DNA from: an uncultured Eubacteriales bacterium
Lineage (GTDB): Bacteria; Bacillota; Clostridia; Oscillospirales; UBA644
DNA length: 64,000 nt
Direction: 5' to 3'
Assembly (NCBI GenBank): GCA_900547165.1
Contig: URFZ01000004.1
Span: 1-64,000, forward strand
The notes beneath the pieces are model-generated. The model ran no database searches. It worked only from the letters and a program-made list of their open reading frames with translations, and had not been told where the DNA came from. A program made the position numbers and the translations under genes. Of this stretch, positions 37,510-45,515 are shown piece after piece (position 1 is the stretch's first letter; each line of letters opens with the position of its first letter).

Positions 37510-38700
37510 ATGAAAGCAGACGATATTGAATATGTTTGCGGCATAATCGCGGGGCTTTCGGGGTTGCCCGTCCGTGTTTTCGACGGTGAAAAGCAGACGT
37601 TTTTTTCATCTGTCTCGGCGTTGCCGAAAGACCCGATGAATATATATAAGGAAGAGCTTTTTTCCATTAAAAAGAATGTGGGATATTACGTCACGCCGCA
37701 GTTTGCCTATTACGGGGTCGTCCGTCACGGCGAAAAGCGGATAGTTATTGGACCCACAAGCCGTGTACGCGCCACGGACGCGGAGTTGCGCGAACTTGCG
37801 TTTCTCGCGGACGTTCCCGCAGAGGACACGGATGATTTTCTGCTCGGAATGAAAGGCATAATCCCGATGCCGCCCGAAAGCGTTATGCAGATACAATGCG
37901 TGATGAATTATCTGCTGAACGGCGAAAAGCTTTCGCTGTCCGACATTTCGATATACGACAAAACGCAGGAAAGCATTACGGCGCAAATGACAAGAGATGA
38001 AGAGCCGCGCGGCGAATACGAAAAAACAGACCTGCACAATACGGTCTCACTCGAAAACGCGCTGATGAGCATTGTGGGAAAAGGCGACACGGAAGCGCTG
38101 AACGCATGGATTCGTTCGGCACCGCCCATACGCGGAGGAACGGTGGCATTCGACACGCTTCGCCAACTGCGAAATATGTTCATCGTCTCCGTCACGCTTG
38201 CCTCCCGCGCGGCAATAAGAGGCGGGCTTGACCCGGAAGAGGCGCTTTTGCTCAGCGACAGATACATTCAGAGGTGCGAACTGACAAACGGCTCGGAGCA
38301 GATCTCAAACCTGCAATTTCACATGATAGCGGATTACACACAGCGCGTCGGAAGAGCAAGAGTAAACGGCAGTCGGTCTAAACTCGTCTCCGACGTTGCC
38401 GCAAGCGTCCGACGCCATATCTGCGAACCGATGTCCGTTGAGACGGTCGCAAAAGAAATGTATATCAGCCGCACTCACCTATCCGCGGAATTTCACAGGC
38501 AGGCGGGAATAACGCTTTCCGATTATATACAAAAAGAGAAAACAGAAGAGGCGAAACGCCTTCTTCGGTACACAGATAAATCCCTCTCCGCAATTTCCTC
38601 GTATCTCGGCTTTTCCTCGCAGAGCCACTTCACGCGCACGTTCAAAAAATTCGCGGGCATCACACCCGGCGAGTACAGGCAAAAGCACGAGGGACGGTAA
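37510..38700 (+). CDS. AraC-family transcriptional regulator
   Basis: 396 residues. The C-terminal 100 residues are an AraC/XylS DNA-binding domain with two helix-turn-helix units: VETVAKEMYISRTHLSAEFH and LSAISSYLGFSSQSHFTRTF, ending KFAGITPGEYR. The N-terminal 290 residues resemble the sensor region of clostridial AraC regulators, with no recognisable cupin motif. AAAGGGG precedes the ATG. It is divergent from the GH3-transporter-GH78 operon, which it probably controls in response to the imported glycoside. Confidence 0.9.
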   Translation: MKADDIEYVCGIIAGLSGLPVRVFDGEKQTFFSSVSALPKDPMNIYKEELFSIKKNVGYYVTPQFAYYGVVRHGEKRIVIGPTSRVRATDAELRELAFLADVPAEDTDDFLLGMKGIIPMPPESVMQIQCVMNYLLNGEKLSLSDISIYDKTQESITAQMTRDEEPRGEYEKTDLHNTVSLENALMSIVGKGDTEALNAWIRSAPPIRGGTVAFDTLRQLRNMFIVSVTLASRAAIRGGLDPEEALLLSDRYIQRCELTNGSEQISNLQFHMIADYTQRVGRARVNGSRSKLVSDVAASVRRHICEPMSVETVAKEMYISRTHLSAEFHRQAGITLSDYIQKEKTEEAKRLLRYTDKSLSAISSYLGFSSQSHFTRTFKKFAGITPGEYRQKHEGR

Positions 38701-38896
38701 ATTCGCGATTTTCGGTTGAGGCGCGGATTGCGACAGATGTATTCGTCGGGCGTTCCCACGCATAATACAAAGCGGAAACATACATTTTTGCATATAGCAG
38801 AAAACGCAAATGTGCAAATTTTGCATATTTTATATTGACATTGATGTGCAAATATGTCCGGCGGTTGGAGACAGAGGATACTCTTTACCTTCCCCG
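38701..38896. other. Intergenic region with TGCAAA motifs
   Basis: No gene. It contains a perfect TGCAAA-T-TTTGCA palindrome (38812-38824) flanked by TTTTGCATAT (38786-38795) and GTGCAAATATG (38846-38856), which look like spaced protein-binding sites. Confidence 0.45.
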
Positions 38897-38901
38897 AAAG
38901 C

Positions 38902-38938
38902 AAAAACAGCCCTCTTTCGAGGACTGTTTTTTTTCGTC
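38902..38938. terminator. Bidirectional terminator, copy 1
   Basis: AAAAACAG.CCTC stem, TTTC loop, GAGG.CTGTTTTT, followed on the plus strand by a run of T (ends araC gene) and on the minus strand by TGTTTTTGCTTT. A 35-base identical copy lies at 39144-39178. Confidence 0.85.
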
Positions 38939-39143
38939 AATGTTCCCTTTTCTGCCTTGTTATAACTTCATACAATGTAAAGGGGTACGCTGCATTTCAC
39001 AAAACTTCGACCGCTGATGCGGTGCCCGAATTTTTTTGTTCACTCGCGACTTCACAGTCGATTTTTGCTTTGCAAAAATCGCTGCTGCGACGAACCTTGT
39101 TTCGCTGCGCGAAACAGGTTCGTTAATCCCTTTACCCGTCCCA
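38939..39143. other. Hairpin-dense spacer downstream of the tRNA operon
   Basis: About 200 bases with no gene. Strong inverted repeats at 39059-39081 (CGATTTTTGC/GCAAAAATCG) and 39091-39122 (CGAACC..GTTTCGC/GCGAAAC.GGTTCG). It lies between two copies of the same terminator and could encode a structured RNA on the minus strand. Confidence 0.4.
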
Positions 39144-39178
39144 AAAGCAAAAACAGCCCTCTTTCGAGGACTGTTTTT
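39144..39178 (-). terminator. tRNA operon terminator, copy 2
   Basis: Same 13-bp hairpin as at 38902. On the minus strand the C-A mismatch becomes a G-U pair and the hairpin is followed by TGTTTTTGCTTTTGG, directly after the tRNA-His CCA end. Confidence 0.85.
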
Positions 39179-39184
39179 GTCTTT

Positions 39185-39262
39185 TGGGGTGGGTAAAGGG
39201 ATTCGAACCTTCGATCTCCAGTGCCACAAACTGGCGCTTTAACCAACTAAGCTATACCCACC
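39185..39262 (-). tRNA. tRNA-His (GTG)
   Basis: Cloverleaf on the minus strand: extra 5' G opposite the C73 discriminator (typical of tRNA-His), D-arm TAGCTTAGTTGG, anticodon stem CCAGT with loop containing GTG, T-arm GGTTCGAATCC, acceptor GTGGGTA/TACCCAC and an encoded CCA end. Confidence 0.97.
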
Positions 39263-39265
39263 GAA

Positions 39266-39342
39266 TGGCGTGCTTGAAGGGACTCGAACCCCCGACCCTC
39301 TGCTTAGAAGGCAGATGCTCTATCCAGCTGAGCTACAAGCAC
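39266..39342 (-). tRNA. tRNA-Arg (TCT)
   Basis: Minus strand: acceptor GTGCTTG/CAAGCAC, D-arm TAGCTCAGCTGGATAGAG, anticodon arm CTGCCTTCTAAGCAG (anticodon TCT), T-arm GGGGGTTCGAGTCCC, discriminator G and encoded CCA. Only 3 bases separate it from tRNA-His. Confidence 0.97.
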
Positions 39343-39349
39343 ACATAAA

Positions 39350-39423
39350 TGGAGCGGGTGATGGGAATCGAACCCACGCGACTAGCTTGGAAGGCTAGGG
39401 TTCTACCATTGAACTACACCCGC
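39350..39423 (-). tRNA. tRNA-Gly (TCC)
   Basis: Minus strand: acceptor GCGGGTG/CACCCGC, D-arm TAGTTCAATGGTAGAA, anticodon arm CTAGCCTTCCAAGCTAG (anticodon TCC), T-arm GTGGGTTCGATTCCCA, discriminator T and encoded CCA. First tRNA of the cluster. Confidence 0.97.
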
Positions 39424-39491
39424 AAATTATGTTGACGGAACGCCGCTCCGTTTTTTTGAAAAAGAGCGCTGCTCTCAATCAAGGCTTAATA

Positions 39492-39520
39492 ATTATACAA
39501 CATATCGGCGGCTTTGTCAA
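39492..39520 (-). promoter_or_regulatory. Consensus promoter of the tRNA operon
   Basis: Minus-strand TTGACA (39515-39520) and TATAAT (39492-39497), 17-bp spacer. A 13-bp inverted repeat ATCGGCGGCTTTG / CAAAGCCGCCGAT (39504-39516 and 39554-39566) overlaps the -35 box. Confidence 0.92.
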
Positions 39521-39596
39521 TAGGGGTGTGTGAACTTTTTTTATCTTTTCGGTCAAAGCCGCCGATCGGGCATAAATCGAAGCGTAAACAGACTCT

Positions 39597-41420
39597 TTAT
39601 TCATCGTCAAGGTTTGTGTCGTGTTTGATGACGTCAACAAGTTCAAACTCTCCGTCGGACATAACGGCAAGCGCGAAATTTGTGGGATATGTTTTGCCGT
39701 AGATATCGGTCACGAGCGCCTGAAAGATATAGGCGTCGTTGTCAAGTCTGCCTATCGAAAGCGGCATTTCGGCGGACGAATATTCAAATGTTTCGCCCTC
39801 GGTGAACGAGGCTGTTTGAAGATCGTCCGAAAAAACATCGTACATCACCGTTATCACGTCGCCGTCTTTGAGCGATTCGATGCGGTCGGCCTCGGAATCG
39901 GCGTTTACATAGCCTGAAAGGCTTATTTCACGGGAATTTTTGTCAAAGGTAAACAGCAGATACGAAAGCGCGCCGTTTATCCTGATAACGGAAGAATAAA
40001 AAGTATGGCTTTCCGTTTCGTCAACAACGTCACAGTTTAACTGACAGCCGTTCAGAAACGCCCAATTTCCGACAAAGTTGACGGCGTATTCGTTCCCCTT
40101 TTCAACGATGTCTGTATCATACCCTATTCCCCAAAGTTTGTATTTGCCGTTCAGAAGACTTTCCATGTCAACGCGGTAAAGGGTGTAACAGACGGAGCAG
40201 ACGATGTTTTCTGATTCGGGCGTGACGGAGAACCACAGTTTTCCGTTTCTGACCTCGCCGCGGTTTTCAAAAGCGATTTGCGCCGCGTTGCCCGAGGAAA
40301 AATATTTTTTCAGAAAATCGCCGTAAGCGGGAGTTGCGACGCCGTTCGTATACGCCTCCATATACTTTTGACTGCCGACGGGGAAATAAAAGCTCAAACC
40401 GCCCGCATCCGCCCGAGCGGTGCCGTTGAAGCAGGTAACGCAGTCCGAAAGGTCGTATTCAAGGTCGAGATAGTCCGCAACGCCGCAGAGATCGTAAAGG
40501 TCTCCCGCATCGCCTTTGCCGGACGAAGAACCGAAGCCCTGCGCGTAATACGCGGCGCGGGCGATCAGGTTTTTCTCTCCGCGTCCTATCTTTTCGACAA
40601 CGCGCGAAAAAAGGTCTTCAACAATGCCGAATTTTTCAAGGTCGATAACGGACACGGTGTAATAATCCGTATCGGCGTTCTTCACGGCATAGCCTTTCGC
40701 AATCTCCGTCGGGTCGGAAAGATTTTCAAGCGTTTTCTTCCAATCCCAGCCGCCGGAGGGCTCGAGTTCCTCGGACGCTATCATTTTTTCGGCAAACGGA
40801 GCAAGTATGCGTGCGGTCTCGTAATTTGCCATAAGGCAAGCGTCGAAGCCGACGAATGCGAGTTTCTTTTGCAGTCCGACGCTTTCAAGCGCGGACGAGA
40901 TTTCCGAAAGAGTGAGAAAATCGTTGCCGTTCAGCGCGTCCGAGCAGACGCCGACAGCGGAACCGCCGCCGTGATTCCAGAAAATCACGGCGGTCTGTTC
41001 CGCAGGATATTTTTCAATTCCGAATTTCAAAAAATCCGAAAAGGCGCGCTCGCTGCCCATATTGACGGGCGGATTCGACTCTATAAGTTCAAGCGTCCCG
41101 TTTTTGACGGCGTAGCGGTTCGACCTGTCGGACGGGATATCGAAATTTCTCCATTTTGAAGAGCCTCCTGTCTGGAGAATTACGTTCACCCCGTCGGGAA
41201 TATCCGCCGACAGCATTTCGGCAATATTTGCCGTTGCCGCGCCGCGTTTTTGTTCGAGGTCGCTGCCGCAGATATAGACAAGCAGCGTGAAATCCGAGAT
41301 TTCCGCATCGGTCTTCGCGCCGTCCGTGCCGCTTTGTTCGCCGCCTTTGCAGGCGACCGTTCCGCCGAACAACACAAGCGCAAGAACAAGCGCGAAAAGT
41401 TTTTTGATTTTTTCAGTCAT
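39597..41420 (-). CDS. Clostripain-type (peptidase C11) lipoprotein protease
   Basis: 607 residues. The lipobox (FGGTVAC, Cys24) indicates a membrane-anchored extracellular protein. The caspase-like C11 core holds the catalytic dyad His150 in VIFWNHGGGSAVG and Cys195 in FVGFDACLMANYE, plus ASEELEPSGGWDW and GGLSFYFPVG. C11 enzymes cleave after Arg or Lys and are often activated by self-cleavage. The C-terminal 230 residues are a beta-rich domain without a name I recognise. Its ATG directly abuts the stop of the 758-residue lipoprotein gene, so it is the third gene of the operon started by a GG-leader peptide. Confidence 0.9.
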   Translation of the reverse strand: MTEKIKKLFALVLALVLFGGTVACKGGEQSGTDGAKTDAEISDFTLLVYICGSDLEQKRGAATANIAEMLSADIPDGVNVILQTGGSSKWRNFDIPSDRSNRYAVKNGTLELIESNPPVNMGSERAFSDFLKFGIEKYPAEQTAVIFWNHGGGSAVGVCSDALNGNDFLTLSEISSALESVGLQKKLAFVGFDACLMANYETARILAPFAEKMIASEELEPSGGWDWKKTLENLSDPTEIAKGYAVKNADTDYYTVSVIDLEKFGIVEDLFSRVVEKIGRGEKNLIARAAYYAQGFGSSSGKGDAGDLYDLCGVADYLDLEYDLSDCVTCFNGTARADAGGLSFYFPVGSQKYMEAYTNGVATPAYGDFLKKYFSSGNAAQIAFENRGEVRNGKLWFSVTPESENIVCSVCYTLYRVDMESLLNGKYKLWGIGYDTDIVEKGNEYAVNFVGNWAFLNGCQLNCDVVDETESHTFYSSVIRINGALSYLLFTFDKNSREISLSGYVNADSEADRIESLKDGDVITVMYDVFSDDLQTASFTEGETFEYSSAEMPLSIGRLDNDAYIFQALVTDIYGKTYPTNFALAVMSDGEFELVDVIKHDTNLDDE

Positions 41421-43697
41421 TTATTTGCCGAGTATAGCAAAGCCTGCAACCTTGTATGGGCCCCAGCACTCGGTCTGATCCCACTGGTCGATGCCGAAGA
41501 AGGCGTTGAAGCCGCTGCGTTCATCTTTTTGATAATATGTTTTGACGTTTTTCTCAACCTCGTGCGTGTCGATGTTTATTCTTGACGTCAAAGTCCACCA
41601 TTCTCTCGTCTTTTTGGAGAATTCCTTGTGATTTTCTATTTTGAAGCAAAGTTTGTCGTATTCAATACCGTTTCTGTTTTTGCGTCTGCTGACGGAGTAA
41701 AATCCGCTTTTTTCAAGGTCGGCGCGAAGCGTTGTTCCGCGGCTTTCGGCGCGTTTTGCCATATTGAGCACTTTTGCCTCGTCAAGCGTGTAATCCTTGT
41801 CGTCAGAGTACCTCGCATCGACAAAGCGTTTCATTTCTTTGCCGAGAGCGTAGCAGTAAACGTAATCGTCCTTATCCGCGCGGCGAACCACTTCTATGTT
41901 CTTCATGGCGGCATTAAGTTTGGTTATCTGGCTTTTCAGGTCGCGGAGCAGTTGGTTTTCGGGGTCGGTCAGTTCGTAATAGAGAACCGCTTCGTCATAC
42001 GCTTCAAGATAAAGCGAAAGAACGAATACGCGGAAACTCTCTTTCAAATCGTATGTCTGAACGTCGAAATTGTATATGTAAGAAAGCATTTCGTCATAAG
42101 TTCCGATAATACCGGAAGTGAGTCCCGCCGAGCCCGAAAGTATCTTGCTGCCAAGAAGATGCTCTTCCGTATATATTTTACTGCTTTCCTTTTCAACCGC
42201 TTTGACATATTCAGCCGCCGCCTTTTCGTATTCGGGCGTGCCTTTTTTCGCGCTGTCAACAGCCTTTTTCTTGTTTTCGAGGTGCAGAACAAGAGAACGA
42301 ATTCTGTCTGCCAGAGTGTCAAAATCGTCAAGCGCGCGGCTGCAATCGTTTTTGCCGAGTTTGTCGGACATTATGGAGAGTTGGAGATTCAGTTCGCTGA
42401 GAGCAGCCGTCCACTTTGCGTCCATGGACCTGAGATACTCGTTCAGTTTGCTCAACTCTTTTGCGGTCTCGTCCTCGAACGAGTCTTCGTCGATAAACGA
42501 GAATATACGCTTTGCGCCGACAGAACCCGCCTCGGTCGCAAGCGCCTCAATTCCGGTTTTTATAAGGTCGAAAACAAGGCTTGTTTCAACGGCGAGAAGT
42601 TCCTTTTTTTCCTCCGTCGCGTGATAGTCAAGGCTGATTTCGGCATCTGATTTTTCTGCGCCCCAGAGCGTTTTCGCATATACGCCCTTTATCGAAACAG
42701 TCGCTTCTATCTCGATGTTTTCAAGCGTCGCGCCGTCTTTTTTCACGGTATTTTTCAGCGTCAGTTCGTTTGCGGAAGTTTTTTCGAAAGAAAGCGTTTC
42801 ACCGAGATCTCCGCTGACTGTTACCGAGGAGGCGTCGATATCCGCAAACGTTCCGTTCGCTACGCGGATAACGGTCGTTACAACAAATCCGTCGTCCTGT
42901 TCTTCGACAAAGTCCACTTTCGCGGAAAGCACCGCGTCATAAACGGTGAATGAGCCGTTCAACTCTTTGCCGCCGACAAGTGCATCTGCGGCGATGAGAA
43001 GAGTTCCGTCTCCGAGCGCGGCAAACGCGTCGTTTGCGCTTTCGGCAAATGTTAAAAGGCAGGCAGTGTCATCTTTTCTTTCAGCGGAAGCGACGGAGAG
43101 CTTTTTTTCTCCTACCGTTACGGTGAAAGATTCGGGGGTGATGTTGTTTTTGAACGTTTCGTCCGTCAGTCTGACCGTAACGGCGGCATTATTGCCCGCA
43201 TTTTCAATTACGGTCTCCGCTTTCGGACGCGCCACGGCTATCGTGACGGAATACGGAAACGCGTCCTTTTCGGCGGCTTCGAGTTCCGCTTTTGCCGCTT
43301 TTTCTTCGTCGGTCAGGTTTTCCTGTTCGGGCGCTTTTTCTTCGACTACGGCTTCTGCCGCAAACGCGATAAAGCCCGAGTTTTCGTCCGCCGCGCATGC
43401 GCCGTCGGCTGCAACCCTAACCTCGGTATCGCTCTTGCGCTCAACGGTTCGGAGCGTCATTTCCGCAAATGCGCCGCCGAGTTTTACCTGTTCCGCGGAA
43501 ACGGTGTCCGCGAATTTCATATCTTTCAGGGTCACGGTTGTGTCTATTCCCCGCGCGTCGTTTGCGACAGAGGACACATCGCTGTAAATGCCCGAAACGG
43601 TATCATCAAAATTTTTCGAAGCGCAGCCGCTCATCAGTCCGAGCAACATAAAAGCCGCAAGTATAACCGCAACTGCCTGTGTGATATGTTTTTTCAT
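41421..43697 (-). CDS. Large lipoprotein with SbsA/Ig-like and helical domains, function unknown
   Basis: 758 residues. The lipobox LMSGC gives acylated Cys25. Residues about 145-215 resemble an SbsA Ig-like domain (AVTVRLTDETFKNNITPESF), followed by a further beta domain (about 225-340). The rest (about 350-700) is predicted strongly alpha-helical, with long charged helices and an LGSKILSGSAGLTSGIIG stretch. The C-terminus is aromatic (REWWTLTS, FFGIDQWDQTECWGPY). I do not recognise the family. GAGG precedes the ATG, 23 bases after the GG-leader peptide gene; its stop abuts the C11 protease start. It probably works with both. Confidence 0.8.
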   Translation of the reverse strand: MKKHITQAVAVILAAFMLLGLMSGCASKNFDDTVSGIYSDVSSVANDARGIDTTVTLKDMKFADTVSAEQVKLGGAFAEMTLRTVERKSDTEVRVAADGACAADENSGFIAFAAEAVVEEKAPEQENLTDEEKAAKAELEAAEKDAFPYSVTIAVARPKAETVIENAGNNAAVTVRLTDETFKNNITPESFTVTVGEKKLSVASAERKDDTACLLTFAESANDAFAALGDGTLLIAADALVGGKELNGSFTVYDAVLSAKVDFVEEQDDGFVVTTVIRVANGTFADIDASSVTVSGDLGETLSFEKTSANELTLKNTVKKDGATLENIEIEATVSIKGVYAKTLWGAEKSDAEISLDYHATEEKKELLAVETSLVFDLIKTGIEALATEAGSVGAKRIFSFIDEDSFEDETAKELSKLNEYLRSMDAKWTAALSELNLQLSIMSDKLGKNDCSRALDDFDTLADRIRSLVLHLENKKKAVDSAKKGTPEYEKAAAEYVKAVEKESSKIYTEEHLLGSKILSGSAGLTSGIIGTYDEMLSYIYNFDVQTYDLKESFRVFVLSLYLEAYDEAVLYYELTDPENQLLRDLKSQITKLNAAMKNIEVVRRADKDDYVYCYALGKEMKRFVDARYSDDKDYTLDEAKVLNMAKRAESRGTTLRADLEKSGFYSVSRRKNRNGIEYDKLCFKIENHKEFSKKTREWWTLTSRINIDTHEVEKNVKTYYQKDERSGFNAFFGIDQWDQTECWGPYKVAGFAILGK

Positions 43698-43720
43698 TTT
43701 ATTTTGCCTCTTTTCTTCGC

Positions 43721-43870
43721 TTACTTTTTTTTCTTCTTGTTTTTATACGCGTCCGCGGCTTTGTCAAGCACATCGGACCACGCGCCGCCCGTGACGGTTT
43801 CCAAATCGCCGGCCGAAACGGGGTTTGGCGCATTCACGTTTTGAGGTTTTACCTTTGTTTTGCTGCTCAT
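43721..43870 (-). CDS. 49-residue peptide with double-glycine leader
   Basis: ATG at 43870 with AAGGAG (43879-43884), stop at 43721. The first 29 residues look like a double-glycine leader: polar start MSSKTKVKPQ, then GDLETVTGG with Gly28-Gly29, fitting the L-E-x-V-x-G-G pattern used by peptidase-containing exporters of bacteriocins and signals. The predicted core, residues 30-49, is AWSDVLDKAADAYKNKKKKK: an amphipathic helix with a penta-lysine end and no Cys. It is the first gene after a consensus promoter and precedes a lipoprotein and a C11 protease in one operon. No peptidase-containing transporter or modifying enzyme is in the window. The leader reading is by motif; function (bacteriocin, signal or protease substrate) is inferred. 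Confidence 0.68.
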   Translation of the reverse strand: MSSKTKVKPQNVNAPNPVSAGDLETVTGGAWSDVLDKAADAYKNKKKKK

Positions 43871-43987
43871 GTTTTTTCTCCTTTATTTTCGGTCTCACTT
43901 CTTTATACGATGCTTTTTCGAATATGGCTTATGAATTTTGATATTTATTTTCGGGTTGCCGAAAAAAAAGATAAATACATAAGTAAA

Positions 43988-44016
43988 ATTATAGCATTTC
44001 TTCATTTGAATGTCAA
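43988..44016 (-). promoter_or_regulatory. Consensus promoter of the GG-peptide/lipoprotein/C11 operon
   Basis: Minus-strand TTGACA (44011-44016) and TATAAT (43988-43993), exact 17-bp spacer. It leaves an AT-rich leader of about 110 nt. Confidence 0.92.
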
Positions 44017-44046
44017 TAGCAGACATTTTCTTTCTGAGATATTTCT

Positions 44047-44090
44047 CAAAAAAAGGGGCTGTGAAAAACTTACGTTTTTCACAGCCCCTT
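44047..44090 (-). terminator. Terminator of the Etf-lactate dehydrogenase operon
   Basis: 17-bp perfect stem AAGGGGCTGTGAAAAAC/GTTTTTCACAGCCCCTT with a 4-nt loop, followed on the minus strand by TTTTTGAG. It shares its core with the hairpin at 23414. Confidence 0.93.
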
Positions 44091-44123
44091 AAAAATCGCC
44101 GTCGTTTTGAAAAGTCAAATCAA

Positions 44124-45515
44124 TCAGATAACCTTATCGGGATTGAGGATATTTTTGGGGTCGAACGCGCGTTTGATGCCGCGCATTATTTCGACCTGCG
44201 TCGCGCCGTACTGTTCCGCCATAAACGATTTTTTTGCGTAGCCTATGCCGTGTTCGCCCGAGACAAGGCCTCGGAGTTCGTAACTTTTGCGGTACATACG
44301 CTCGAACGCTATCGCGAGTTTTTTCTCAAACTCTTCCTTGGATAGGTCGTCGCGGCAGATATAAACGTGGAAGTTGCCGTCGCCTGCGTGCCCGAAGCTC
44401 GGAATGCGTATGGCAAGTTCTTCCGCTATCTTATGCGTATACTTGATAAAATCCGCGACGCGGTTGCGGGGAACAACAACATCACATTCGTCCATTTCGC
44501 CCGCGGATGCCTTTATCGCTTCAAGAAACGCTCCGCGCGTTGACCAGACAGAATGTTTGCGTTCGTCGGTATCGACGATGAACGCGTCGAGCGCGCCCAT
44601 ATCCACGCAGAGACGGGCAACGTTTTCGATCTCCGCATTGACCGCGAGCGGCATATTGCCGTCAACGGTCAGGAGCAGGTACGCGACGCCGCTTTTGTCG
44701 GGGAATTTTTTGCCGAGATATTCTTCGGCGAAAAGTATTGTGTCGCGCTCCATAAATTCTATTGCGGTAAGCGACGCTTTTGATTTTATTATTTCGGGCA
44801 CGGCTTCAAGCGCCATGTCTATGCTCGGGAACGGAGCGAGAAGCGACACGCTCTTTTTGGGAAGCGGAACGAGTTTCAATATTGCTTCCGTCACAACGGC
44901 AAGAGTGCCTTCCGAGCCGACGATAAGGTCTTTAAGGCTGTAACCCGCGCTGTTTTTGACAACTTTGCCGCCGAACGTTTCGATTTCGCCGTTAGGCAGA
45001 ACTACGGTAAGTCCGCGGACGTAATCGCGTGTGACGCCGTATTTGACGGCACGCATTCCGCCTGCGTTGGTGCTGATGTTGCCGCCTATCGTCGCGCTTT
45101 TTTCACCGGGGTCGGGAGGATAGAACAGGTCGTGTTCTTCGACGAATGCGGCAAGCTCCATAAGCAGGACGCCGGGCTGAACGGTGACGGCGAGGTTTTC
45201 CGTGTCAAGTTCAAGTATCTTGTTCATAAAGGCGGTTTCTATCATAATTCCGCCGTTTATCGCGACGCACGCGCCGACAAGCCCCGTGCCCGAGCCGCGG
45301 ACAACGACGGGGATATTGCGTTCGTACGCGTGTTTCATTATTTTTGAAACTTCTTCGGTATAAAGCACGCGGACAAGCACTTCGGGCATGGCTTTGACGC
45401 CCGCAAGTTCGTCGTGGCTGTAATCTTCGCTTATCTCATCGCCGACAAGCACACGGTCGGGCGAGGTGGCGGCGCGGAGAAATTCGATGTCGTTTTCGGT
45501 GACTTTGTTATACAT
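44124..45515 (-). CDS. FAD-binding lactate/glycolate dehydrogenase, Etf-linked
   Basis: 463 residues from the ATG at 45515 with GGAGG upstream; it overlaps the etfA stop by 8 bases. The FAD PCMH domain includes [36 protein letters not shown] and [17 protein letters not shown]; the C-terminal FAD-oxidase domain has [10 protein letters not shown] and [11 protein letters not shown]. With etfB and etfA next to it, this matches the electron-confurcating lactate dehydrogenase of anaerobes. That enzyme couples lactate oxidation by NAD+ to ferredoxin oxidation. Glycolate or another 2-hydroxyacid is possible. Confidence 0.9.
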   Translation of the reverse strand: MYNKVTENDIEFLRAATSPDRVLVGDEISEDYSHDELAGVKAMPEVLVRVLYTEEVSKIMKHAYERNIPVVVRGSGTGLVGACVAINGGIMIETAFMNKILELDTENLAVTVQPGVLLMELAAFVEEHDLFYPPDPGEKSATIGGNISTNAGGMRAVKYGVTRDYVRGLTVVLPNGEIETFGGKVVKNSAGYSLKDLIVGSEGTLAVVTEAILKLVPLPKKSVSLLAPFPSIDMALEAVPEIIKSKASLTAIEFMERDTILFAEEYLGKKFPDKSGVAYLLLTVDGNMPLAVNAEIENVARLCVDMGALDAFIVDTDERKHSVWSTRGAFLEAIKASAGEMDECDVVVPRNRVADFIKYTHKIAEELAIRIPSFGHAGDGNFHVYICRDDLSKEEFEKKLAIAFERMYRKSYELRGLVSGEHGIGYAKKSFMAEQYGATQVEIMRGIKRAFDPKNILNPDKVI

